From assembly GCA_946902985.2 (NCBI GenBank), contig OX336397.1:191398813-191462812 (forward strand): a stretch of 64,000 bases of DNA. The letters run 5' to 3'. Shown here piece after piece: positions 23,515 through 33,487 of this stretch. The notes beneath the pieces were generated by a model. It was not told the origin of the DNA. It was given only the letters and a program-made list of their open reading frames with translations, and did no database searches. Made by a program: the position numbers and the translations under genes. Position 1 is the stretch's first letter; each line of letters opens with the position of its first letter. Source of the DNA: Meconema thalassinum (lineage: Eukaryota; Arthropoda; Insecta; Orthoptera; Tettigoniidae).

Positions 23515-23689
23515 GTACCATTATTTTCATTTATTTACAAACTTTATATACATTTTTTTGGTTTCATGATAATATTTCTTAAGACAATAATAAACACTAA
23601 AACATTATTATTCTATACACATATTTTTCTTTCAGTCCATTGTCATGACTTATATCTTCTATTAGTATTTGACATTTGTTTTTTTTTAT

Positions 23690-23971
23690 TTAATTAAAAC
23701 GAACCATGCACCTATTGTTTTTAAAACCTTCATAACTTAAGTGTACAGGTTGCACAGCATTATTGACTTCATCAAAAACAATTTCCGACAAATCGTTAAA
23801 CTGTGTAGGCAGAAATGTCTCAAAGTTTTCACATACACAAAGTACACGATCACCATATGCTGTTTTCAATTTCCGAATCTTGATAATGCGGAATGGAATA
23901 TGCGTTGGCAATTCGCTGTGCTTCTTTGTCTCTAAGCCACATGCTTGACCCACAGCATTCAAAACAGTCAT
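23690..23971 (-). CDS. Small intact protein, 93 residues, possible OB-fold ssDNA-binding type
   Basis: ATG at 23971, stop at 23690, no interruption. The chain has a pattern FRIIKIRKLKTAYGDRVLC..., then FLPTQF, then a late LSYEGF...MVRF strand. This beta-strand layout (strand, 'KYG-x-VL' strand, 'LP' turn, final 'Y-x-G' and hydrophobic strand) reminds me of compact OB-fold proteins that are widespread as accessory genes in arthropod mobile elements and viruses; that is an impression, not a proven match. It lies 108 bp downstream of, and on the same strand as, the broken IAP-like gene, so both may come from one element. No signal peptide or membrane helix. Confidence 0.4.
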   Translation of the reverse strand: MTVLNAVGQACGLETKKHSELPTHIPFRIIKIRKLKTAYGDRVLCVCENFETFLPTQFNDLSEIVFDEVNNAVQPVHLSYEGFKNNRCMVRFN

Positions 23972-24078
23972 TGTAGTAGTCTATAAACAAAAGAAAAGCA
24001 TATCTATTACACTCTAAAACAGCTTTAATAATATTGTGCTATTAGGGATTTTGCACTATGCATGGCTAATAAATTATA

Positions 24079-25105
24079 CTATTTATGCAAGAAATGCCCT
24101 AACTGTAGCACATACTGCTTTTCTGCATATATAACACAAGTGTTGAGTTTTAATGCACACTTGACACAGGCTATCATGTGTCCACAAGGCAAAAATACAA
24201 CACCTAGTTCATCTTGATAACAAATTTTACATAATTGTTGGTCACACTTTTGTATCTGTTGGTGAGACAAGTCTTTTTTTTTTCAGCCTCATGTATTTGC
24301 TCCGCGTGTTCTATTTCAAAAGGCACTTTTATGTCTTTTGCTGCAATCACGTTTTCTTTACGAATAGTGTTCACAAATTCCTGACCTTTAAGCAACACCA
24401 TGTATTTACAGTTAGGTAACCAACGTGCGTGTTGCACAAAAGGGGCATCAGTCATTTGCCAATCCTTTCAAGCAAATCCACAATAAAAACATATTGTTTT
24501 ATCCCCTTCACCAATATAAAAAAAATCCAGCTTCACTTAGCTGTTTGGTAATGTGTTTTAATATTAATGGCCAAACATTTTTATAAAATTCTAAACGTTT
24601 TTCAACAGAGCTGTACTCTGGGTGTGCTTTAGTCTTGCAAACTCCCAATTTTTCAAAAGCACATGCCAATTCAACACTGTCTATGGCATATGGACCACAT
24701 ATATCGACACTACCGTTGTTGGCTGGTAATACATCATTATTATTACTATTTATTTGTGATTCAGAAACGTAAGTAGCGGCCAATGGTCTTGTGGTTCGGT
24801 AAAATGGATACACGGGTATGTAACCCACTTGTTTTCCAAGCATGTAAGGACAAAAAGGAGACCATCGCAAATGGTCTCTAAAGGGATCATCCCCGTCTTC
24901 CCAGTGTGAAAGTTCAATACGACAAAACACACAGCGCACCACATCTTCTCGGTTCAAGTAAAAAAACGGCTTTTGCAAGTTCGTGTGTCGACAAAAAGCC
25001 TACGGGCCAGGATTCAAATGTTAACCAGCGATCATGTTCTGATTTTAAATTCAACCCACGTGGTAAACCAACTTGCTCACTTGTTGTATTTGGTACTAAC
25101 GCCAT
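24079..25105 (-). pseudogene. IAP-like gene: two BIR domains and RING, broken
   Basis: Inhibitor-of-apoptosis proteins bind caspases through zinc-binding BIR domains and act as RING ubiquitin ligases. Start ATG at 25105. BIR1 begins near 25035 (FESWP) and contains CVFC and HLRWSPFC ligands. BIR2 contains CFYC and HARWLPNC (about 24500-24405). The C-terminal RING starts CKICYQ and has CGHM and CVKC, but the last zinc ligand position reads Tyr (CVIY). Lesions: frame changes at an A-run at 24960-24966, an A-run at 24518-24525 and a T-run at 24273-24283, plus an in-frame TGA at 24478-24480 inside BIR2. The two-BIR-plus-RING layout matches baculovirus-type and some insect IAPs. No introns are visible, consistent with a viral or retroposed origin. 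Confidence 0.8.
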
Positions 25106-25535
25106 GTGTTATAATAAAACCTTTTTTATTGCAAGTTATTAACTTTGCACAAGAGCACAGAGAACTTTAAAGCATAATGTATGCTTGTTCACTGTCTGTT
25201 CACTACGTTAATGGCGCATGACCACACCTAAAACAAACAAAATAACCCATCACTCAATCAATCAATCAATCAATACTTGTAATTAAACTTTAACGTTAAT
25301 TGACATTAATATATCAAAATACCATTAAAAATAAACTGTATGTTGGCACTAACAGTAACCCATACACTTATTTTCTTTTTATAAAGCTTTAGTCATTTAC
25401 ATCCCCCTTTAACCAATATATAAACAAAAATGAATGTCATGTCAGTTTGTTCAGATTATCTTGTTCAAACCTGTGGATATTTGTTGAGTCCATAGGGAAC
25501 CACCCATAAATTAATTTTTTTTGTTTTGTTTTTAG
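25106..25535. other. No gene seen
   Basis: AT-rich upstream flank of the IAP-like locus, with a (ATCA)n run near 25254-25274. No promoter element can be named with confidence. Confidence 0.4.
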
Positions 25536-25648
25536 AAAATGCAATATGGCCTTGTACTTTCCCCAGTCAACAACCAATATAGTCTTGTACCGTTTGTCAA
25601 TACATGGTCATTATTCAAGAAAGCAATCATTGTACCAGTCATGTACAG
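25536..25648 (+). CDS. Candidate small exon of an unidentified gene
   Basis: A strong polypyrimidine tract and AG (TTTGTTTTGTTTTTAG) end at 25535; an ATG follows at 25539; the frame MQYGLVLSPVNNQYSLVPF... is open to a splice donor CAG|GTAATG at 25649. The exon would end in phase 2. The coding frame has no known domain. No following exon was found, so this may be a chance combination of signals. Confidence 0.3.
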
Positions 25649-25649
25649 G

Positions 25650-26638
25650 TAATGAGTATTTTTTTGTCTATGGTTTTTCATTAGTGGTAAAATGGCATAG
25701 CATTTTTAAGTTAGACTTGCCTGAGTTTTCAATAGTTCACTGCCTGGAAACAATGGTTGCACTCTACTGCGTCTTGGGTTATCAGCAACTGCTACAGTGG
25801 TAAGGCTTTTCTTTCCAAGTTTCTAAAAATAAATAAAATGAATCGCTATAAATACCTAAATTCAGGTTAATACATGCATTTCATTAAATAAAATAATATC
25901 AAACAAAAAAAATTAAACAAGTTGGTGTAAAAAATCTCACCTTCACTTGCAGTGGCTTGTTACTGTTTCATTCTAGTGGGCCCAAAAGCGCAATGGTTTC
26001 TTGTATGTCTGACATGTAAGGTATACCGGTTATCTGCAAACAAATAAATAAATAAATAAAAATCATTAATTATCTAATCAATAACTAAAAATTTAAGGTT
26101 CATTAGCATGACATTATTAAAATAATCATTCATAGGTACTTACCAAAAAAATAAAAGGATTTTTCTTCCAAAGTTCAGTTCAGAGCTCTACTGTATACGT
26201 CCGTGTGCTAAAATGGCAAGTGCATGACTAACGCAATCGTTATCAGTTAGCCTAGCAACAGAGAGTGTTGCATTTTCTCAGCGTTTTGGCCTTGAAATGT
26301 TGTCTCTTTCACAAGTGTTCCCACGCCTCTTCACATTCCTCAATCTGAATAAGATTCGTGTACCTTATACTAGTTTCATGTTTTTAATAAGGAACCAAAT
26401 TGGCTGCCTCTTATACATCGGTAGTCCTACTGTCTCAGAACCAAAATGGCGGTCTCTGCTTAAACAGCACACCTTCTAGCCACCACGAGGCAAGTAAGCT
26501 GATATCACACTTCCTGCTGACGTAGACATTCCTGCCTCGCCAGCACCAGCAACAGCTCTCACGAGTCCTCTGGCTAGGTACAATATTCAGTCAACAGTGA
26601 GCTGGACTGTGTGCCAGCATTCAAAACATGTGTGTGTC
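25650..26638. other. No gene seen
   Basis: AT-rich DNA without recognisable genes. A second donor-like GTAAGG occurs at about 25800. Confidence 0.35.

Positions 26639-26676
<38 letters not shown>
26639..26676. repeat. (TTA)n microsatellite
   Basis: About 12 perfect TTA units. Confidence 0.9.
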
Positions 26677-26678
<2 letters not shown>

Positions 26679-26859
26679 ACATTTTACTGTACTAATAATT
26701 ACTAGAAAGCGGCCATCCTCAATACAGGATCATGTTAACCACATACATTCATCCTAAAACACATGACTTTACCCAGTTCAATATTTAGTTTATAACATTT
26801 CAGGACAATGACCTTACAGTTTTGGCTCTTTGCGTACATGCACTTGACTTGGTCGAGCA

Positions 26860-27370
26860 AATGTTATAGGTTTCCATATTCTAAAACCATTTACTGTGCC
26901 AGACAGCAGTCTCGCTTATCACCGTTTACTAGCATGTTAAAGATCCCCTTCAGCGGTAAAAAAAATCCTAGCACACTTAAAACATTTTCAAACATTCGCC
27001 TCTATCCGTCATAGGAAATGTCACAAAACCAACCGTCATAAGCTGCCCCCGCCATTCCACCAAAATAGCTATTCATTTCTTCCGGGCATGGTCAACGAGA
27101 TCGCCAACGTCTAAGAATAATTTGGTCATATCCTACAACCGTCTTTTGTGTCAGAGAGCGATCTCGCTCATCACCGTTAACTAAAACGTTAAAGATCCTC
27201 TTCAGGGGTAAAAATCTTAGCATGCTTGTCACATTTCAAAATATTCGCCTACATTCGTTCGTCATAGGAAAAAATATCAAAATGCAACCCCTTGTTTTGC
27301 CATACATCGCCCCCGTCGAAATAGCCATTTCCAGTATCCACCATGGCCAATCATAGCCTCGTTGTAACAT
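26860..27370. repeat. Diverged tandem duplication, about 252-bp period
   Basis: Blocks TCTCGCTTATCACCGTT, TTAAAGATCCCCTTCAGCGG, CATTCGCCT, GTCATAGGAAA, GCCCCCG and AAAATAGC / GAAATAGCCATT recur in order about 252 bp apart (for example 26937 and 27189). A block just upstream (26800-26830, GGACAATGACCTTACAGTTT) matches the 122-bp units at 2.3-2.9 kb. Confidence 0.7.
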
Positions 27371-27456
27371 ACGTCAAGCGCTACCGGCTCTCTGTCTACA
27401 AACACGCTTTTATTAAAAATAATTAAAAATAAAAAATTAAAATGCATAGTTTTTTT

Positions 27457-28535
27457 GTCCTAGAGACTTGACATTTATTTTCCTGGTAGAGGGGATAGGG
27501 GTCTTTCATTTATGTCAAACACAATTTTTGTCAACGTGTTAGTTTCCAAAATATAACAATTTCAAAATTTAAGTGTTTTCAAAAAATCTCAAAATATAAA
27601 AAAGTTTTATTATAAAAAATAAAGGTCATAGAGACCATTCGTTCCAACTATGGCACAACATTCTGTCATGTTTGGTTTTCAAACTATCGCCTACTTTTAA
27701 AAACAAAATTTTTCAAAAAAAATTCAAAAATATAACGAGTGATCTATAGGAAAGAGGACGTCAGCTCGAGTCCAACAACACCCAATTTGTTAAAATCCGA
27801 CCATCCATTCGCCCATGATCACCAATGTTCGCGAGAAAGGAGGCTATCGTTTTGTTTTCCTCCTACACCCTTGAAACTTGCTGCCCTCTTAGAGGGCATA
27901 CCCACCTTTCATTAACGTCAAACGAACTTTTTTTTTCCAATTGACCGTTTCCAAAATAGTGCCAATCCAAAAAACAAGAATTTTCAATTTTTTTTAAATA
28001 CCAACACACATGCTTAGCCAAGAGGACGTCATCCCAACGCCAACAATACCTCGTTCGTTAAAATCCGAGATATCGCCCAAAGTTTATATGAAAGTAGGGG
28101 GTGAGGCAGAACCCCCGTCATCCCACTACTGCACAGTTTTAGTCCTAGAGACTTGACATTTATTTTGGGGGTAGAGGGGGTCAGGGCCATTCATTTATGT
28201 CAAACAACGTTTCAAAAATAAAAAATTCAAAATTGAACTTTTTTCAAAAAAATGTAAAAAATAAAAACATTTTATTATAAAAAATAAAGGACATAGAGAC
28301 CATTCGTTTGCATCATGGCACAACGTTCTGTCATGTTTGGTTTTCAAACTATCACCTAATATCAAAAACAATTTTTTTCAAAAAAAAAATTGACTAATAT
28401 AATGAATGGTCCATAGGAACGAGCACGTCAGCCCAAGTCCAACGACACCCCATTTGTCAACATTCGACCTTGGGTTCACGAGATATTGGCTTGGACTCAT
28501 GCGGCGGCCATGACATTGGTTAGAACCCCCCTCAC
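27457..28535. repeat. Tandem copies of the ~340-bp dispersed repeat
   Basis: CCTAGAGACTTGACATTTAT occurs at 27459 and 28144, 685 bp apart, and about midway there is a more diverged unit, giving roughly 343 bp per unit. Shared ordered blocks are AAAATAAAGG-CATAGAGACCATTCG, TGGCACAACRTTCTGTCATG, TTTGGTTTTCAAACTATC, then CCATAGGAA...GACGTCAGC, CAACRACACCC, and GAGATAT. The last unit abuts the truncated 3' end of the LINE at 28540. No coding potential. Confidence 0.75.
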
Positions 28536-28539
28536 TCCC

Positions 28540-29556
28540 CTACTCAGATGTCTGCATAGTCACCCCCAGGTACCGTAAATGGGAGACTGTAGTCAGGTGG
28601 GTGCCTTTGTAATGAAACGTCACGGGCTTTCCACCCCTTCTGAAGGACATAGTGACTGTCTTCGTCTCGTTCAAGATCATTTCGTTATCTTCACCCCGTA
28701 CTGCTACATTGTTCACGGCGATTTGTAGGTCTTCTGCACTTGTAGGGATCATTACCATATCGTCTGCATACATATAAATGTTGACATTGGGTGGAACTAT
28801 TGTAGTCACGTCAGCTGTTGCTATTGTAAAGAATATCGGACTGAGAGGATCGCCTTGAAGGACCCCGTTCGTTTGCTCGATTGGTTCAGAAGTGATGATG
28901 CCGTCAGTGATTTCTATTAGGTTACTACTCAGCAGATTCCTAATGAATCTAGCTAAGTAGCTGAGCTCGCCTACCAATTTCTCAGGTTTGTCGATGATAA
29001 TTTGTCTGTTAAGGGTGACAAAAGCTTTTTTGTAGTCAATGAATACAGCATGCAGTGTCCTCCGTGGCAATGTTAAAGCTTCCTCAATATCTAACTGTAA
29101 ACACTGGATGGCTTGTGTGTCAGATCTACCCTTTCGAAACCCGAATTGTTCGTCAGGTATCCACTCTTAAATTGTGGACGTGAGGCGCTCGCAAATTAAT
29201 TTTGTGAGGATTTTCAATAACGAGCACTCAATGGCAATCCCCCTGTATGAGTTCGGGTCCCCGCTGTCCCCTTTCCCTTTGTACAGCATTTTAACTGTCG
29301 ATTTCGTCCAGTTCGTGGGAATTGTACCTTTACGTAGGCATACGTTAAATAGAGAGGTTACACATCTTTTCAATTGTGTTGTGGATTCTTTCAGATGCTC
29401 ATTGAAGATGTTGTCTGGCCCACAGGCTTTATTGTTCTTACTATTGGTAATGGCATTCAACACCTCTTCCTCGGTAAAACGTTCCGGTTCTTCTGCTACT
29501 GTAAGGTCTCCCTCTGGTCGCGGAGCGGGGCTAGTGTCCCGGTCTTGAAGGACCAA
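28540..29556 (-). pseudogene. LINE reverse transcriptase
   Basis: Two frames. The upstream one (29167-29556) has EEEVLNAITNSKNNKACGPDN, NWTKSTVKMLYKGKGD and PNSYRGIAIECSLLKI, the fingers motifs of non-LTR polymerases. The second (28540-29070) has AVFIDYKKAF, then QTNGVLQGDPLSPIFF, the catalytic MYADDMVM (YADD) and LRYLGVTM. A frame break lies between 29167 and 29070. The catalytic box is conserved, but the thumb and C-terminal domains are missing. Confidence 0.85.
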
Positions 29557-29626
29557 CGTTAATTGCTCTTTCCAGGTCTCTATCGATATATTTCGCTGGA
29601 ATTTTGGTTGTCTAGTGTCTAGAGCC

Positions 29627-30680
29627 TTATAAGGGTGCTTCTTTTATGAGTTTCTTTTCTTGTACGTTTTGGAACAATTCCTGTGCTTCTTTAAGGATGA
29701 GTTTGTACCGTCTCCTTATGTCATGGTAACTCCTCAGATTTCTTTCTAATGGTGTCATTCGCGCCCGATGAAGGGCTACTAGAGCTTCTCTACGTGCGAA
29801 GTAACAACCTCTGTTAAACCACACCTGTGACTTCCTCGTTGATTGTACTCTGGGAAGTACTGCCTGCAAGGTAAGTTTTTCCAAATTCACCGTTGCGTTG
29901 TCCAGGTCTCCGGATGCTATCACATCTAATACTGTATCAATATCCCTGTCTCTTAAACTTGAGGCGTCTATTACCCTAGATAGCTTAATGAGAGATTTCT
30001 TCTCCGTTCTCTTTTCCTCTGACAGTTCGAAGTTGGTCTCTACTGGGATATGTTTCCTTAGCGTTTCCCCTGTCGTGGTTTGTGTGACAGACTTGATGTT
30101 TACGTTATTGGTTAGTACGATGTCTATAGCACTTGACCCGTTGTGACATAAGTACGTTTACATGTTCTAATCATTCACCAAGGTTAGTCCTACTCCATCT
30201 AGGTATTCTAACACGGAGTTTGTTTTGAGCGAGTGCTTGTCAATACGGCAATTCAAATCTCCGGCTATTATAAGGGTATCATGTGGCTTCACTTTCTCCA
30301 TTGCTAATGTGAGTTCTCCAATGATTTCACTTGATGTATTTTCTGGTTGTAAATACATTCCTAATATAGTACAGACACTTGTTTTACCATTAGTGTATTG
30401 TCTGTTTTATGCAAGACTGAGAAAGGTGAATGTTGTGCCTTTGAGATGCATGTAATGCCTCCAGAGGGTCTTCCTCTGACCCCTTGTTTGGCGGGAACAT
30501 TAATGGTGTAAGCCGTCTTATACGACCACTCTCTTGTCAAAATGTTTTTGTCAGTATTACTAAATCCTACTGGTCGAAGATATTTGGGGCTAAACTGATA
30601 ACCCTCATGAGTCCCTCAACATTCCAAAGGAGGGTTTTCAGTCTTCTCGAAGGTTCTGTTGTTCCCATGTTCAAGTTACT
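29627..30680 (-). pseudogene. LINE endonuclease and linker debris
   Basis: The frame at 30167-30358 carries DTLIIAGDLNCRID, the GDLN motif of apurinic-like endonucleases. Weaker remnants of the N-terminal part read out to about 30680 (NVEGL, GRPSGG-like). The frame at 29627-29923 has VWFNRGCYFARREALVALHRAR and RRRYKLILKEAQ, the usual linker between endonuclease and polymerase. Many stops and shifts. Confidence 0.7.
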
Positions 30681-31678
30681 GCGGGACGACTCCTTCGTTC
30701 CGTGGTCTTCTTGGTGATCGAAAGGGACGTATAAGAACTATTTTAGGTCAAAAGTCCGCTTGTTCAACTTGCTCTAGGTGCTGCCAGGGTATCCCCCGTT
30801 TGAAAGCATTGTTAGTTCCTAGGGTGTTCAACTCTTCACACGACATGCTACCGTCAATTCCTTTCGAAGACATGAATTCCTTTACCCTCTCGGTAGTCGC
30901 ATTTGTAGAGCGGTGACCCACATATAACCAGGCAATTCCTTCTCCTGCTTGAATGATGGAATTAGATTCATTTGTTCCTATGATGAATTGTCGGCTTGCT
31001 TTATATCTGTTCCTCCTCCTCCTGACTGTCTCCCAGTCCTTCTCTTCCTCCTCAACTCTGTTATATGTCTTTTCATTTCTTTGGAAGTCATGGCCTACCT
31101 GATAGACATCCGTAGTACCATTAAATCCGTTGTCTTCTTTCGCAGGGTTTGTGTTCTTTTGAAAAGTATCTGACGCATCACCTATCTTTCGTAATTCTGC
31201 TTTCTTAATTGTAAACTTGTTAGATCCAACAATGTAGTTGTCCTTTTCCTATCCATGGGGTCTGGTTTGCATTCTCGTTACTCTGAGATTGATTGAGCAT
31301 TTGCCCGGCAGATGTAGATTGGCACGGGTCGCCGTTACTCCCTATAGCTTCTAAGAGTGGATCAGCAGATGGCGCACATTGTGAATTTGGATTTTGTTGC
31401 TGTATAGCTTTTATTTCTTCCGTTATAAGGCTTTTTATGTTATTTGTGAGTACATCCATCATTTGATTCATCTTCTGCATGACGTTATCTGTGATTTTCT
31501 CTTGTAATATGTTGTATGTCATGAGTTGGCTGTTGGGATTACTTGCAAGGCCACTAGATGACAGGACCTGTACGTTGGAGCACGGCCGACTAGATGCAAT
31601 ATGTGCGGTAGATCCACTTCGCAGTTATTGTCGTTCAGGTTCTTCGCCTGTCCGGCAGAGGTCTTCTCCGCTTGTATC

Positions 31679-32953
31679 CAGGCCCGGACTTAGAGATCCA
31701 GGGCCCCTAGGCACTTGACATTTAGGCCCCCACCATCTCGAAGCTATTTTGGAAATGTAGGAAATTAAATGCACTAGTACAGAACATATAATTTTTAATC
31801 GACTTGAATAAACATAATCTATGTTACTATAGTTACGTTATTCTATAAAATGTATAGAATCATACGACGAAATTTCTTCTGTTCAAAAGAATAAATGACG
31901 TCATCATAGTAAATAGACTGCAATATTTCTGACTCTATGTACATTACAAAGAGTGAATTGAGCCCGTTCTCTCCTATGTTAGATCTTTATTCTTTACTCT
32001 CTTTAGCGCTGAAAATGACCATTCTGCTGAGCAGTTTGACAAGAGCATTCGGAGCGCAATTCCTGCGTTTGGATAAATTTCCAAAAAGCCTTTTTCCGAA
32101 AAGTATTTGTATAGCTTCAGTGACGATAACTCCATTACTACCCATACATCATTCGACGACAAATGAGTTTGCAGGTGCAGACACTCGTATTCCAAAGTCC
32201 CCCGGATAAAAAGTTATAAGGTTTCTGGCTCATTCACGGATGTCTTTAGATTCCAAACGATGTACTCTAGTTTCGTAAGAAAGTAAAACTTTTACATAAC
32301 TTCTCATAAGCAGATCCGCGTCTCCGTAGTTCTGTAATTAGTCTATCAATAATGACGTTAAAAATGGTAACTCTGAATTTGTCCCTGGCAGAGAGTTGTC
32401 TCGTTTCCTTTTACTTCGTCAAACTGGACTTGACGCTTACGTTTCCTCTGCATGTAATATACAAAGCTATTTTCACCAGATTTTTCAATAACTTTCGACT
32501 CATAATGATCAAAGGTAGCCTACTGGATTTCCTTAAGTGTTATAGGTATGTTACCAAAGACTGATACAGTTCAACGATCGTACCCAGGTCGATGTTAACA
32601 GATTGGAGAGATTTGCTTATATTTTTGAACCTTTCCAAGATGTCATTCCAGAGAAGTGACGCACGGAGCCTATGGAATGGACTGCCTGCTCGTGGCCTGG
32701 CAATGCTAAGCATGGATACTGCGGGCGAGAGAGAGGGGGAACGAACAGGCCTAATTCTAGCTTTAATGCGCGCAGGGCTGTATGTGTTGGCAACATGTAG
32801 TACAAATATTTATTAGAATAATATTTTCGATAAAGCTTTTTGATAGGGCAAGCCAGGCTTTTGCGCTTATGTAAAGATTCCGCCACCGGGGCCCCTAGGC
32901 GGGCTGGGCCCCTAGGCCAGGGCCTTGTAGGCCTAGGCAGAAAACCGGCACTG
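31679..32953 (-). mobile_element. hAT element inserted in LINE ORF1, 8-bp target duplication
   Basis: Left end CAGGCCCGGACTTAG; right end in reverse complement CAGTGCCGG. The flanks are CTTGTATC (31671-31678) and CTTGCATC (32954-32961), an 8-bp duplication with one change, as expected for hAT. Both subterminal regions are rich in GGGCCCCTAGG. Length 1275 bp, shorter than an autonomous hAT. It contains transposase C-terminal coding debris. Confidence 0.85.
31974..32195 (-). pseudogene. hAT transposase C-terminal dimerisation region
   Basis: The frame reads FLEIYPNAGIALRMLLSNC, then AEWSFSALKRVKN. The hAT dimerisation domain has 'FPN..IALR..L..P.....ERSFS.LK.IK'; the match in order is clear, with ER replaced by EW. 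The rest of the transposase is absent, so this element is an internally deleted or decayed copy of a ZMYM/hAT-5-like family. Confidence 0.75.
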
Positions 32954-33487
32954 CTTGCATCTGCTCATGGCCTGTAGCTTCAATGATGTTCTTTGATCTG
33001 GCAGATGTCGTTTCTGTTTGGCTTTGGTCACGGCGTGTACCGTTAACGTTTTTATTTTGTTCGGTAGATGTTTTTACCATTTGTCTCTGTCCACGACCTG
33101 TTGCTTCAACGAATTTCTTTGATCTGGTATATATCGTTTCAGATTGTCGCTGATCACGGCCTGTTCCTTCATGCGTATTATCAATAAGGATGTCGCTGGT
33201 TGTCCTACAGGGTGGCTGTCTACCTGCTCAATCATCACATCTCCTTGGCTATTCATAACCTCTTCTAGAGGAGTCTTACTTTTATTAACAACTGTCTTAC
33301 TTTCCCTTGCAAGTGAATCAAAACACTCTCTAATCTCCCTTACCGCTTCTTGTATGTCGTTCTTCACTTCCTTTTTCCTATAGCCTCCTTCTTGTATCAC
33401 TTTTTCAATGATTTGTAGAGCACTTTCTAGACGATGTTTTGTAGTGTCCGCCATATTGGGACTAATACAATAGCAACGTTCCAACAA

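Larger units (their letters stand above)
28540..33487 (-). mobile_element. Non-LTR retrotransposon (I/Jockey-R1 type), decayed and interrupted
   Basis: Minus-strand order: ORF1 N-terminus (33487), ORF1 remainder after a hAT insertion, endonuclease debris (30680-30167), linker, reverse transcriptase (29556-28540). It is cut at the left end within the RT, two steps after YADD, where the ~340-bp repeat begins; the 3' end is therefore lost. The hAT insertion at 31679-32953 splits ORF1. Confidence 0.85.
31220..33487 (-). pseudogene. LINE ORF1, split by a hAT insertion
   Basis: N-terminal frame (33074-33487): MADTTKHRLESALQIIEKV... and EVKNDIQEAVREIRECFDSL, a charged coiled-coil region. It passes into a short repeated motif in another frame, of the form DQ.Q.ET...RSK...EATG (about 33150-33075 and 33040-32965). 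The hAT element then interrupts, and the frame continues (31220-31522) as a helical, Gln/Asn-rich segment. ORF1 proteins bind element RNA. No zinc knuckle was seen. Confidence 0.6.
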
